The notes beneath the pieces were generated by a model. That model was not told the origin of the DNA and made no database searches. It was given only the letters and a program-made list of their open reading frames with translations. This document shows positions 36,875 to 46,069 of a DNA stretch of 64,000 nucleotides, piece after piece. A program made the position numbers and the translations under genes. Position 1 is the stretch's first letter; each line of letters begins with the position of its first letter. Source of the stretch: Nocardioidaceae bacterium (GTDB taxonomy: Bacteria; Actinomycetota; Actinomycetes; Propionibacteriales; Nocardioidaceae); assembly GCA_030447865.1 (NCBI GenBank), contig JAUJOD010000001.1:372001-436000 (forward strand). Reading direction: 5' to 3'.

Positions 36875-37557
36875 ACTCCTTGACCCCACCTGGCCCGTTG
36901 TCGCTGCTGGCGGGCTGCCTGCTCCCGGTGGCAGGTGCCTTCGCGATTCGTGCTGTCGAGCCAGGGCTGCTCGGTATCGCGGCCGAGCTGGTGGCCTTCG
37001 GTTGGTTGGTGCGCGACTGGCGCCGTACCCTCCGCGGCCTGGTCTTCGGCGCCGTGGCAGCTGCCGGGATTGCGTTCACCACGTGGCTGTACGGCGGACA
37101 GGACCCGAATACGACGGGCGCTGCTGCACTGCGGATCCTCTACCTCGTTCTGCCGAGCGCCCTGCTGGCGCCGCTGATCCGGCCCAGCCAGTTGGCCGAC
37201 CACCTGGCGCAGCGGCTGCATGTGCCGGCACGAGGGGTGGTGGCTGCCAGCGCGGCGCTGCAGCGGTTGGACCTGATCGGTGAGTCCTGGCGTCAGGTGC
37301 AGCGGGCGCGCAGGTCACGCGGGCTCGGCGCCGACGGCAGCCCGCTGCGCTGGGTCAGGGCGTCGGCGGGCTCCGCCTTCGCGCTTCTCGTCGTCGAGCT
37401 GCGGCGGTCGGGAATGCTGGCCGTTGCGATGGACGCGAGAGGCTTCGAGGGCGCCGCTCGACGTACCTGGGCCGAAGGCGCACCCTGGGCAGCAGCTGAC
37501 ACGCTCGTGCTCACGCTCGCGGTCGGGCTGGCGATGCTGCCCTGGCTCCTAAGATGA
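36871..37557 (+). CDS. ykoC: ECF transporter transmembrane (T) component, YkoC family
   Basis: The integral-membrane coupling subunit, 228 residues with about five helices. The two cytoplasmic coupling helices typical of EcfT proteins are visible as short Ala-Arg-Gly motifs: ARRSRG (about residues 145-150) and DARGF, matching the conserved A-R-G triplets. The ATG at 36871 lies in an ATGA overlap with ykoD. It closes the ykoEDC operon; 45 bases later a lipoprotein gene begins on the same strand. Confidence 0.9.
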   Translation: MNSLTPPGPLSLLAGCLLPVAGAFAIRAVEPGLLGIAAELVAFGWLVRDWRRTLRGLVFGAVAAAGIAFTTWLYGGQDPNTTGAAALRILYLVLPSALLAPLIRPSQLADHLAQRLHVPARGVVAASAALQRLDLIGESWRQVQRARRSRGLGADGSPLRWVRASAGSAFALLVVELRRSGMLAVAMDARGFEGAARRTWAEGAPWAAADTLVLTLAVGLAMLPWLLR

Positions 37558-37601
37558 GGCTAGCCAGGCTCTCCCGGGCGCCGGTGGACTGAGGAGCGCA
37601 G

Positions 37602-38399
37602 ATGGGCAGGTCGCTGAGCCAGCTTCTCAAGTTGCGATGCCTAGGACGGCGCTGTTTCGCGTTGTGCTGGCCAGGGCTCTGGTGCCTGGTCTTGCTGTGC
37701 TCCCTGACCGCCTGCTCCAACGACAACGCACCGCGGCGCCCGAGCCTGGCCAAGGCTTCGGTCGGCGACTGCTACGGCGACGTCTCGGCCGCGCCCGTCG
37801 ACTGCAACTCCCCACACATCGCGCAGACGGTTTTCGTAAGCGACCACCCACCCGGTGGCGACCAGGCGGTCGCGCTGCTGCCATGCCGTGAGGCGCAGGC
37901 GAAGTTCCTCGGTCAGGACTTCAACACCCGGCTTGCCGTCGAGTTGTGGATCGCCAGCGACGCGTCGTGGTACCGGTGCGACGTACTGCTGAGGAACTCC
38001 ACTCGCGCCACGCAGGGATACCAGTCGCTCACCGGATCGTTGAAAGGGGTGCTGCGGCATGGTACGTCGATCGACCTGCAGGCGTGCCTCAACGCGGCGT
38101 ACGACCCGGCTGTCGACCAGACGTACGTCTCCTGCCGGGAGCCGCACGTCTCCCGGGAGCTGGCCGTCGCTCCAGCCATCGGGACGCTCGACGAGCCCTT
38201 GCCCGGCGACGTCGCCCAGCGCGCGGTCAGCGCGTGCAACGCGACGGCATCGGCAGAGGGGCAGTTGCTACCCGACCGGATCGTCACGGCGTTCTACCCC
38301 GAGACCGCCGACGCCTGGGCCAGCGGCGAGCGCACCGCCGACTGCTGGGTCACTGCGACCGACGGCACGCTGCCGGCGTTGACGGCACGACAGCGCTGA
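37602..38399 (+). CDS. Septum formation family lipoprotein
   Basis: A 265-residue exported lipoprotein. The signal region has several Arg residues, a hydrophobic stretch and the lipobox SLTAC with lipidation at Cys38. The mature part has two similar halves, each with paired cysteines (VGDCYGDV...VDCNSPH...LPCREA, then LQACLNAAY...VSCREPH...VSACNA), as in the septum-formation domain. In actinobacteria such proteins are membrane or wall associated with loosely defined roles near division. It lies 45 bases after ykoC and may share its transcript, though a functional link is not apparent. Confidence 0.72.
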   Translation: MGRSLSQLLKLRCLGRRCFALCWPGLWCLVLLCSLTACSNDNAPRRPSLAKASVGDCYGDVSAAPVDCNSPHIAQTVFVSDHPPGGDQAVALLPCREAQAKFLGQDFNTRLAVELWIASDASWYRCDVLLRNSTRATQGYQSLTGSLKGVLRHGTSIDLQACLNAAYDPAVDQTYVSCREPHVSRELAVAPAIGTLDEPLPGDVAQRAVSACNATASAEGQLLPDRIVTAFYPETADAWASGERTADCWVTATDGTLPALTARQR

Positions 38400-38512
38400 C
38401 CCACCGCGTCGAAGGCCGTACAGCCCGCGACGTCGAGCTGCGGCGCCGTGAAGAATTTCGTCAGTGTGGTGTGGCGATCGGCCTCAGTGCGATCTGGCTT
38501 ACACTCCGTTGT

Positions 38513-38743
38513 ATGGATGCGCTCACAATTCGTACTGGCCCGGAGGTTGAGCGGGCATTGGAGGTGCTGACCCGTGAGGGTCTGTCGCGCTCGGAGGCAG
38601 CCCGGAAGGCGATCCTTGCGGCTGAGCGGGCACACCGCCGGGCCCGGCTTCGGGCTGAGGCCGAGTCGCTGCGGGACGACCCCGAGGACGTCGCCGCCTC
38701 GCGTCAGCTGGCGGCAGAGATGGATGCCATCCGTGCGTGGTGA
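38513..38743 (+). CDS. Ribbon-helix-helix antitoxin
   Basis: A 76-residue CopG/MetJ-type DNA-binding protein. The N-terminal strand LTIRTGPEVERALEVL and the helix LSRSEAARKAILAAERA are typical of the fold, and the acidic C-terminal half would wrap the toxin. A TACACT box at 38500-38505 ends 7 bases before the ATG and there is no ribosome-binding site, consistent with leaderless transcription. The last 11 bases overlap the mazF-like toxin gene, the usual antitoxin-first order. Confidence 0.82.
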   Translation: MDALTIRTGPEVERALEVLTREGLSRSEAARKAILAAERAHRRARLRAEAESLRDDPEDVAASRQLAAEMDAIRAW

Positions 38744-39050
38744 CCTCTACCGGCTCAAAGCGCCCAAAGATGTCAGGGGTCACGAACAGGCCGGGGTGCG
38801 GTTCGCCGTGGTGGTGCAGTCCGATGACCTTCCGTTGTCCACGTGGGTAGTCGCGCCGACTTCTACCGGAAGGCGCGGCGCCTCTTTCCGGCCCGAGATC
38901 GACATCGACGGCGTGCAGACCCGAGTCATGGTCGAGCAACTGACCGTGGTTGACCCACAGGTCCGGTTGGGGGAGTTCGCGGGGCGGCTGGACGCCTCAG
39001 AGCTCCGGGCCGTCGACGCAGCGCTGCTGGTTGTGCTCGGTCTGGACTGA
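38733..39050 (+). CDS. mazF: MazF-like type II toxin (endoribonuclease)
   Basis: A 105-residue PemK/MazF-family protein expected to cleave mRNA when its antitoxin is lost. The N-terminal RGDLYRLKAP, the AGVRFAVVVQSD strand and the loop WVVAPTSTG carry the conserved Arg and Thr/Ser residues of the active site. The GTG at 38733 lies inside the end of the antitoxin gene, giving translational coupling. The toxin frame is intact, so the pair is probably functional, unlike the hicAB remnant at the right end of the window. Confidence 0.88.
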   Translation: MRGDLYRLKAPKDVRGHEQAGVRFAVVVQSDDLPLSTWVVAPTSTGRRGASFRPEIDIDGVQTRVMVEQLTVVDPQVRLGEFAGRLDASELRAVDAALLVVLGLD

Positions 39051-39088
39051 CCGCTTACCGGGGGTCACTCAGCGGGGACGCGGTAGCC

Positions 39089-40573
39089 TCAGCTCGAGGT
39101 GGGGAACCCCAGGTCGACAGCGCTTGTCGACGGGTCCGGCCACCGGCTGGTGACGACCTTCGTGCGGGTGTAGAAATGCACCCCCTCCGCGCCGTACATG
39201 TGCGAGTCGCCGAACAGGCTGTCGTTCCAGCCGCCGAACGAGTAGTAGGCGACCGGGACCGGGATCGGCACGTTGATGCCGACCATGCCGGCCTCGACCT
39301 CCTGCTCAAAGCGCTTGGCGGCGCCGCCGTCGCGGGTGAACAGCGCTGCGCCGTTTCCGAACGGGTTGGTGTTGATGATGCGCAGCGCCTCCGCTGCGGT
39401 GTCGACCCGCACGACAGCCAGCACCGGTCCGAAGATCTCGTCGCGGTAGACCTGCATGTCGGTGTTGACCGCGTCGACAAGACTCACGCCGAGGAAGAAC
39501 CCGTCACCGTCGAAGGCCTGGTCGCGTCCGTCGATGAGCACCTTCGCACCCTCGCCGGCGGCGATGTCGAGGTACGACGCCACCCGGTCGCGGTGGTCGC
39601 CCGTGATCAGCGGCCCCATCTGCGACTCGGGCTCGGTGCCGGGGCCGATGCGCAGGTCACCGACCCGCTCGGTGATCGCCTCGATGAGCGGGTCGGCAAC
39701 GGCACCGACGGTGACCACCACCGAGACGGCCATACAGCGCTCCCCCGCCGACCCGTACGCCGCCGACACCGCCGCGTCGGCGGCCATGTCGACATCGGCG
39801 TCGGGCAGCACGACCATGTGGTTCTTGGCGCCCCCGAGGGCCTGGACCCGCTTGCCCGCCCGGGTGCCGCGCTCGTACACGTGCCGGGCTACCGGCGTGG
39901 ACCCGACGAAGCTCACCGCCTGCACGGCTGGGGAGTTGAGCAGCCGGTTGACCGCTGCGGCGTCGCCTTGGACGACGTTGAAGACCCCGTCAGGCAGGCC
40001 TGCCTGCTGCAGCAGGTCCGCCAGCAGCAGCGACGGTGACGGGTCCTTTTCGCTCGGTTTCAGGATGAACGCGTTGCCGCACGCGATCGCGTTGGGAATC
40101 ATCCACAGCGGCACCATGACGGGGAAGTTGAACGGCGTAATGCCCGCGACGACACCGAGCGGTTGCTTCAGTTCGTGTACGTCGACACCGGTGGCCGCTA
40201 GCGCTGAGTGCCCACCCTTGAGCAGCTGCGGAATCCCACAGGCGTACTCCACGCAGTCCAGGCCCCGGGCCACCTCTCCAGCAGCATCGGACAGCACCTT
40301 GCCGTGCTCGGCGGTGATCGCTGCGGCCAGCTCGTCGCGGTGCTCGACGATCAGCTCGCGGAACCGGAAGAGCACCGTCGAGCGCTTGGCCAGGCTCGCG
40401 TGCCGCCACTCCCCGAACGCCTGCTGGGCCACCTCGATGGCGGCATCGACCTCCCCCACCGATGCGAGCGCCACCTCGCCGGTCTGCTGGCCGGCCGCGG
40501 GGTCGTACACCGGCGCCGTGCGCTCGAACGTCCCAGCCGGCACTCCACCGATGACGTGCCCGATCCGCTTCAC
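39089..40573 (-). CDS. mmsA: CoA-acylating methylmalonate-semialdehyde dehydrogenase
   Basis: Oxidises methylmalonate (or malonate) semialdehyde to propionyl- or acetyl-CoA with NAD and CoA, in valine, thymine or inositol breakdown. The 494-residue aldehyde dehydrogenase shows GITPFNFPVMVPLWM, FVGSTPVARHVYERG, the family-specific QALGGAKNHMVVLPDAD and the catalytic cysteine in GSAGERCMAVSV. Lack of the usual catalytic glutamate block (here ALGGAKNH) is a hallmark of the CoA-acylating branch. It begins in a 4-base overlap with the end of ppdK, an unexpected partner. Confidence 0.94.
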   Translation of the reverse strand: MKRIGHVIGGVPAGTFERTAPVYDPAAGQQTGEVALASVGEVDAAIEVAQQAFGEWRHASLAKRSTVLFRFRELIVEHRDELAAAITAEHGKVLSDAAGEVARGLDCVEYACGIPQLLKGGHSALAATGVDVHELKQPLGVVAGITPFNFPVMVPLWMIPNAIACGNAFILKPSEKDPSPSLLLADLLQQAGLPDGVFNVVQGDAAAVNRLLNSPAVQAVSFVGSTPVARHVYERGTRAGKRVQALGGAKNHMVVLPDADVDMAADAAVSAAYGSAGERCMAVSVVVTVGAVADPLIEAITERVGDLRIGPGTEPESQMGPLITGDHRDRVASYLDIAAGEGAKVLIDGRDQAFDGDGFFLGVSLVDAVNTDMQVYRDEIFGPVLAVVRVDTAAEALRIINTNPFGNGAALFTRDGGAAKRFEQEVEAGMVGINVPIPVPVAYYSFGGWNDSLFGDSHMYGAEGVHFYTRTKVVTSRWPDPSTSAVDLGFPTSS

Positions 40574-43308
40574 TTGTCCTCCTGACCTGAATGCCTAGTT
40601 GAGTTGGCGTCGGTGACCAGCAGGGAACCGCGAGCTGCCTCGAGGCGCGCTACCGGGACGCGGAACGGCGAGCACGACACGTAGTCGAGCAGGATCGACT
40701 CGAAGAAGTGGATCGAGTCGGGGTCGCCGCCGTGCTCGCCGCAGACCCCGACGACGAGGTCGCTCCGGGTTTCCTTGCCCTCCCAGGCGGCGATGCTGAC
40801 CAACCGGCCGACCCCGGCCGCGTCGAGCGTCTCAAACGGGCTGACGCCGAAGATTCCTGACTCGATGTAGAGCGGGAAGAACTTCGCCTCGACGTCGTCT
40901 CGGCTGAAGCCCCACGTCGTCTGCGTCAGGTCGTTCGTGCCGAACGAGAAGAACTCGGCCTCCTCGGCGATCTGGTGGGCCGTCATCGCGGCCCTCGGCA
41001 GCTCGATCATCGTGCCGATCGGGAAGCGCAGGTCGACATCGAGCTCCGCACCCACCTCGGCCACCGTGGCAGCAGCCTGCTCCCGGATGATCGCCAGCTC
41101 CTTGACGTCGCCGACCAGCGGCACCATGATCTCCGGCTGCGGGTCCAGCCCCCGCTTCCGCAGCTCGGCGGCGGCCTCCGCGATCGCCCGCACCTGCAGC
41201 AAGAACAAGCCGGGTACGACGAGACCCAGCCGCACCCCGCGCAGACCCAGCATCGGGTTCTGCTCGTGGTGACGCTGCACCTCCTTCAGCAGCTCCGCGG
41301 CTTCCTGGTCGGGCTGGCTGGTCGCCTCAGCGACCGCCACCTTCACCGAGAGGTCGGTCAGGTCGGGCAGGAACTCGTGCAACGGCGGGTCGAGCAGCCG
41401 CACCACGACGGGCAACCCGTCCATCGCCTCGAAGATGCCCATGAAGTCCTCGCGCTGCGGCGGCAGCAGCCGCGCCAGCGCCGACTCCCGCTGCTCCTCG
41501 CTGCGCGCCAGGATCACCTGCTCGACGATCTTGCGCCGTGGTCCCAAGAACATGTGCTCAGTGCGGCACAGGCCGATCCCCTCGGCGCCAAACACTCGGG
41601 CCCGGCCAGCGTCTTCGGGCGTGTCGGCGTTCGCGCGCACCCCCATCCGGCGGACGGAGTCGGCGTGCTCCATCAGCCGCACCACCGCGTCGATCAACTC
41701 CCCGCGCTCGGTGTCTGCCTCTTGGTCAGCAGCGGCACGCCGGTCGGGCGCCAGCAACGCCTCCACCACCGCACTCGCGGTCACCGCCACCGCGCCGGTG
41801 AACACCTTGCCCGTCGTGCCGTCGATCGACAGCAGGTCGCCCTCCTTGACGCAGACGCCGCCGGGCGCACGGAACTCCCGCGCCTGCGGGTCGACCCGCA
41901 GCGCCTCGACACCAACCACGCACGTGCGACCCATTCCCCGAGCCACCACGGCGGCGTGTGACGTCTTGCCGCCACGACTGGTCAGCACGCCCCTCGCCGC
42001 GATCATGCCGCGGAGGTCGTCGGGGTTGGTCTCCCGACGTACCAAGATCACGTCCTCACCCTGGGCCGCCCATGCCACAGCGGTGGCCGAGTCGAACGCA
42101 GCCTTGCCGACAGCGGCCCCCGGGCTCGCCGCCATGCCGGTCGCGATCAGCTGCTCGTCGTCGGTCACGTCGAACTGCGGGAACATCAGCTGAGCGAGCT
42201 GGGCTCCGGTCACGCGCCGCAGTGCCTCGTCGAGGTCGATGACGCCCTCGTCGACAAGCTGCACAGCCACTCGGAACGCCGCAGCGGCGGTTCGCTTCCC
42301 GACCCGGGTCTGCAGCATCCACAGCGTGCCCCGCTCGACGGTGAACTCGATGTCGCACAGGTCCCGGTAGTGCGACTCCAGCGTCGACATGATCGACAAC
42401 AGCTGCTCGTACGACGCGGGGTCGGTCTCACCGAGAGCGGTCAGCGGCAGCGTGTTGCGGATGCCCGCGACCACGTCCTCGCCCTGCGCGTTCGGCAGGT
42501 AGTCGCCGTACACGCCTCGATGGCCGGTGGCAGGGTCGCGGGTGAAGCACACGCCGGTGCCGGAGTCGTCGCCAAGGTTCCCGAAGACCATCGAGCACAC
42601 GTTGACGGCGGTGCCGAGGTCGTCGGGGATCCGCTCGCGCCGGCGGTAGACCTGCGCCCGCTCGGTGTTCCACGACGAGAAGACGGCACGCACCGCGAGC
42701 TCGAGCTGCCGACGCGGGTCCTGGGGGAACGGCTCGCCGGTGTGGGTGTTGACGATGTCCTTGTACGTCGACACCAGCTCCCGGAAGTCGTCGGCACCCA
42801 GGTCCAGGTCGGTCTTTGCACCTCGGTCGGCTTTGAGCTGGTCCAGCGCGTCATCGAAGACGGATCTGTCGATGGAGAGCACGGTGGCACCGAACATCGA
42901 CAGCAGCCGGCGGTAGGAGTCCCAGGCAAACCGGGGGTTGTCGGAGACCTTGACCAGCCCCTCGACGGAGTCGTCGTTGAGGCCGACATTCAAGACCGTT
43001 TCCATCATGCCCGGCATGGAGAACTTCGCCCCCGAGCGCACCGACACCAGCAGCGGGTCGTCGGCCTGTCCGAGGGTGCGTCCCATCCGCGCCTCGAGCG
43101 CCGCCAGGTGCTGCTCGACCTCCTCGGCAAGCTGTTGGGGCACCTCACCGGTGCGCAGGAAAGCGCGGCACGCCTCGGTCGTGATCGTGAAACCCGGCGG
43201 CACCGGCAGCCCGAGGTTCGTCATCTCGGCGAGGTTGGCGCCCTTGCCCCCCAGCAGGTCCTTCTCCCCGGCGCCGCCCTCGTGGAAGTCGAACACGTAC
43301 CTCGGCAT
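40570..43308 (-). CDS. ppdK: Pyruvate, phosphate dikinase
   Basis: Interconverts pyruvate, ATP and phosphate with phosphoenolpyruvate, AMP and pyrophosphate. The 912-residue protein has the N-terminal ATP-grasp domain (GGKGANLAEMTNLGLPVPPGF near residue 21), the swivelling phosphohistidine domain with the catalytic His in GGKTSHAAVVARGMG, and the C-terminal PEP-binding barrel with LCRTEHMF, GLRGVRLG and the catalytic cysteine in VVGVCGEHGGDP. All three domains are intact and full length. No gene for its regulatory protein is seen nearby. A pyrophosphate-driven role fits an organism that also makes a soluble pyrophosphatase. Confidence 0.97.
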   Translation of the reverse strand: MPRYVFDFHEGGAGEKDLLGGKGANLAEMTNLGLPVPPGFTITTEACRAFLRTGEVPQQLAEEVEQHLAALEARMGRTLGQADDPLLVSVRSGAKFSMPGMMETVLNVGLNDDSVEGLVKVSDNPRFAWDSYRRLLSMFGATVLSIDRSVFDDALDQLKADRGAKTDLDLGADDFRELVSTYKDIVNTHTGEPFPQDPRRQLELAVRAVFSSWNTERAQVYRRRERIPDDLGTAVNVCSMVFGNLGDDSGTGVCFTRDPATGHRGVYGDYLPNAQGEDVVAGIRNTLPLTALGETDPASYEQLLSIMSTLESHYRDLCDIEFTVERGTLWMLQTRVGKRTAAAAFRVAVQLVDEGVIDLDEALRRVTGAQLAQLMFPQFDVTDDEQLIATGMAASPGAAVGKAAFDSATAVAWAAQGEDVILVRRETNPDDLRGMIAARGVLTSRGGKTSHAAVVARGMGRTCVVGVEALRVDPQAREFRAPGGVCVKEGDLLSIDGTTGKVFTGAVAVTASAVVEALLAPDRRAAADQEADTERGELIDAVVRLMEHADSVRRMGVRANADTPEDAGRARVFGAEGIGLCRTEHMFLGPRRKIVEQVILARSEEQRESALARLLPPQREDFMGIFEAMDGLPVVVRLLDPPLHEFLPDLTDLSVKVAVAEATSQPDQEAAELLKEVQRHHEQNPMLGLRGVRLGLVVPGLFLLQVRAIAEAAAELRKRGLDPQPEIMVPLVGDVKELAIIREQAAATVAEVGAELDVDLRFPIGTMIELPRAAMTAHQIAEEAEFFSFGTNDLTQTTWGFSRDDVEAKFFPLYIESGIFGVSPFETLDAAGVGRLVSIAAWEGKETRSDLVVGVCGEHGGDPDSIHFFESILLDYVSCSPFRVPVARLEAARGSLLVTDANSTRHSGQEDK

Positions 43309-43422
43309 GGTGCGATCCCCTCGTCCCTGGTGCCCCTCATCCCTGGAGGCTCGGGCTCATCTTGCCGTGGATGCCGCGCGAGCAACACCTTGGCCTCCTA
43401 GCGGGTAGGCACTACGTGGCTG

Positions 43423-43553
43423 GCTGGTGAGGGCACCGCTGAGGACGCCTACGTGTTCGTGGCCGACCTGCGCAGCCGCCTCGCCAAACCGCGTCCAGCC
43501 ACCACGGACGGCCACCAGCCGTACCTAGAGGCGGTGGAGGCATCGGTTGGACG
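43423..43553 (+). mobile_element. Transposase remnant (IS1-like DDE domain fragment)
   Basis: In the gap between ppdK and the kinase-like gene, one frame reads GEGTAEDAYVFVADLRSRLAK then TTDGHQPYLEAVEASVG. This matches the middle of IS1-type transposases, where a 'DLxxRLxxRxQ-TTDG--PYLEAVE-AFG' block carries a catalytic aspartate. Both ends are missing and no inverted repeats are visible, so it is a scar. The rest of 43309-43422 shows nothing. Confidence 0.68.
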
Positions 43554-43571
43554 GACAGACTGCCTGGCAGA

Positions 43572-44111
43572 GTGGGCAGGGTGCTTCTTCTGCTGCTGAC
43601 TGGACCCCCCGGCGCTGGGAAGAGCACCGTCGCTACTGCCGTGCACGACCGGCTGGGCGAGAACGGCGTTGCTAACGCGATGGTGGAGGCCGACGAACTG
43701 CGACGTTGCTATCCGGGATTGGCCGAACAGCGCCTATGCGAGCACGTCGCCTTTCTGGTCAGGTCATACCAGGAGGCTGGGCACGATCTGTTTGTCATTA
43801 CCGAAACCCTTGAAGACCTCGCGGACTATCAACAGCTGGTCGCGGCTGTTGCGCCAGATCAGGTTTTCCTCGTGCGGCTCGACGCCGCGGCTGAAGCCTT
43901 GCAGGCGCGGATCACGGACCGAGAGCACGCTGCGTGGCCTGGCTTGCCGGGCTTACTGGCGTCGGCCGCGCGGTTGGCTTCGTCCATGCGTCTGCTGCCA
44001 AACGTTGATCTCGTCGTGAGCACTCAGGCAGAGTGCGCTGAGGACGTAGCCACCCGCGTCTTGACTGCCTTTGATGCATGGCGACGGTCAACCGGACCCA
44101 CTACCTCCTAG
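43572..44111 (+). CDS. Small P-loop kinase-like protein
   Basis: A 179-residue protein with Walker A GPPGAGKST (11-19), an acidic substrate-site segment VEADELRR and a lid region RITDREHAAW. It has the same layout as the protein encoded at 18276, including a predicted WxxEAD-type core, and is probably a distant relative. Members of this AAA_33-like group phosphorylate small molecules or act on antibiotics, but nothing specific can be said. The start is GTG at 43572 or GTG at 43581; the ribosome-binding site is weak. It begins just after a transposase scar. Confidence 0.7.
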   Translation: MGRVLLLLLTGPPGAGKSTVATAVHDRLGENGVANAMVEADELRRCYPGLAEQRLCEHVAFLVRSYQEAGHDLFVITETLEDLADYQQLVAAVAPDQVFLVRLDAAAEALQARITDREHAAWPGLPGLLASAARLASSMRLLPNVDLVVSTQAECAEDVATRVLTAFDAWRRSTGPTTS

Positions 44112-44198
44112 CTCTTTCGCTGCCGACTCGGGCGGCGACAGCGCTAGGTACGATGAGGCCGACCGAGGTGCGCCGCACGCCTCGACGGGAGGACATCC

Positions 44199-44648
44199 GT
44201 GGCACCGATCCGCAAGGTGGGCGTCACCGTGCTCGGGTGGCTCCTCGTCCTCGCCGGCATTCTGGCGCTCGTGCTGCCAGGCCCTGGGTTGCTGTTGCTG
44301 CTCGCGGGTCTGGTAGTGCTGTCGGGTGAGTACGAGTGGGCCGAGCGCCGTACCGACCCGGTCAGGGAGAAGGCCATCGCTGCCGCCCGGATGGGCGTCG
44401 CGACGTGGCCGCGGATCGTGCTCAGCGCCCTCAGCGCCTGCCTCGTCATCGCCACGGGCGTCTTCTGGTGGGTGAACCCCCGCATCCCGCAGATCGGGCC
44501 GGTCGGGCCGGAGCTGCCGTTCGGCGGCCGGGCGACCGGCTCGGGGATCGTCTTGTCGGGGTTGGTGGCGCTCGGCCTGCTGATCTACAGCGCGGTGAAG
44601 TTCCGCCGCGAGGCCGCCGCGGAGCACGAGTCGGCGGCCGTCTCCTAG
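44199..44648 (+). CDS. PGPGW / TIGR02611-type membrane protein
   Basis: A 149-residue inner-membrane protein with four hydrophobic segments (about residues 7-24, 28-42, 72-92 and 118-134). The signature PGPGLLLLLAGL lies in the first loop and second helix, and the protein starts with basic residues. The family is common in actinobacteria and has no known function. The start is GTG at 44199 after GGAGG at 44190-44194. It ends 9 bases before lpdA, but co-transcription does not obviously imply a shared role. Confidence 0.8.
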   Translation: MAPIRKVGVTVLGWLLVLAGILALVLPGPGLLLLLAGLVVLSGEYEWAERRTDPVREKAIAAARMGVATWPRIVLSALSACLVIATGVFWWVNPRIPQIGPVGPELPFGGRATGSGIVLSGLVALGLLIYSAVKFRREAAAEHESAAVS

Positions 44649-44657
44649 GGTGGCGAC

Positions 44658-46052
44658 ATGAGTTCTCACTTCGACGTCGTGGTGCTGGGTGCCGGCCCCG
44701 GCGGCTACGTCGCGGCGATCCGCGCCGCTCAGCTGGGACTGAAGACGGCCATCATCGAGGAGAAGTACTGGGGTGGCGTCTGCCTCAACGTCGGCTGCAT
44801 CCCCAGCAAGGCGCTACTGCGCAACGCTGAGCTGGCGCACCTGTTCCGCGACGACGCCAAGACGTTCGGCATCTCTGGTGACGTGACCTTTGACTTCACG
44901 GCGGCGTACGACCGCAGCCGCAAGGTCGCCGACGGCCGGGTCAAAGGCGTCCACTACTTGATGAAGAAGAACAACGTCACCGAGTTCGAGGGACGCGGCA
45001 CGTTCACCGACAGCTCAACCCTGCAGGTGGCGCTGGGCGATGGCGGCGAGGAGACGGTCACCTTCGACAACGCCATCATCGCTACCGGCGCCACCACCCG
45101 GCTGCTTCCGGGTACGTCGCTCAGCGAGCGGGTGGTGACGTACGAAGAGCAGATCATGACCGCCGACCTGCCCGGCTCGATCATCATCGCCGGCGCGGGG
45201 GCCATCGGCGTGGAGTTCGCCTACGTACTCGCCAACTACGGCGTCGAGGTCACGATCGTCGAGTTCCTCGACCGGGTAGTGCCGCTGGAGGACGAGGAGG
45301 TCTCGACGGAGCTGGCCCGCCGGTACAAGAAGCTCGGGGTGAAGGTGCTGACCTCGACGCGGGTCGACGCGATCGACGACACCGGCGACATCGTCAAGGT
45401 GACGGTCACCAAGGGCGACAGCCAACAGGTGCTTGCGGCAGACAAGGTGCTCCAGGCGATCGGCTTCGTCCCCCGCGTCGAGGGCTACGGGCTGGAGGGC
45501 ATCGGCGTCGAGCTCACCGACCGGGGGGCCATCGCTGTCGACGGTCGGATGCGCACCAACGTGCCCGGCATCTACGCGATAGGTGACGTGACAGCGAAGC
45601 TGATGCTCGCGCACAACGCTGAGTCGATGGGGATCGTGGCGGCGGAGACCATCGCGGATGCCGAGACGATGGAGATCGACTACGTCATGGTGCCGCGAGC
45701 GACGTACTGCCAGCCGCAGATCGCCAGCTTCGGCTACACCGAGGCACAGGCCCGTGAGCTCGGCCGGGAGATCAACGTCGCGAAGTTCCCCTTCACCGCG
45801 AACGGCAAGGCACACGGACTCGGCGACCCGAACGGGTTCGTCAAGCTCATCGCCGATGCGGAGTACGGCGAGCTGCTCGGCGGGCACCTGATCGGACCCG
45901 ACGTGGTGGAGCTCCTGCCGGAGCTCACCCTCGCTCAGCAGTGGGATCTCACGGCAACTGAGGTTGCCCGCAACATCCACGCCCACCCCACGCTGAGCGA
46001 GGCGGTCAAGGAAGCAGTGCACGGCCTCGCCGGCCACATGATCAACTTCTAG
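44658..46052 (+). CDS. lpdA: Dihydrolipoyl dehydrogenase
   Basis: E3 flavoenzyme of the pyruvate, 2-oxoglutarate and related dehydrogenase complexes; reoxidises lipoamide with NAD. The 464-residue protein has the FAD loop [13 protein letters not shown] (9-21), the redox disulfide [13 protein letters not shown] with Cys42 and Cys47, the NAD-binding [13 protein letters not shown] and the C-terminal active-site His in [10 protein letters not shown]. All catalytic residues are present. GGTGG precedes the ATG at 44658. It is convergent with the M15-like peptidase gene, with a 17-base gap. Confidence 0.96.
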   Translation: MSSHFDVVVLGAGPGGYVAAIRAAQLGLKTAIIEEKYWGGVCLNVGCIPSKALLRNAELAHLFRDDAKTFGISGDVTFDFTAAYDRSRKVADGRVKGVHYLMKKNNVTEFEGRGTFTDSSTLQVALGDGGEETVTFDNAIIATGATTRLLPGTSLSERVVTYEEQIMTADLPGSIIIAGAGAIGVEFAYVLANYGVEVTIVEFLDRVVPLEDEEVSTELARRYKKLGVKVLTSTRVDAIDDTGDIVKVTVTKGDSQQVLAADKVLQAIGFVPRVEGYGLEGIGVELTDRGAIAVDGRMRTNVPGIYAIGDVTAKLMLAHNAESMGIVAAETIADAETMEIDYVMVPRATYCQPQIASFGYTEAQARELGREINVAKFPFTANGKAHGLGDPNGFVKLIADAEYGELLGGHLIGPDVVELLPELTLAQQWDLTATEVARNIHAHPTLSEAVKEAVHGLAGHMINF

Positions 46053-46069
46053 GGCCGGCCCCCGCGACT

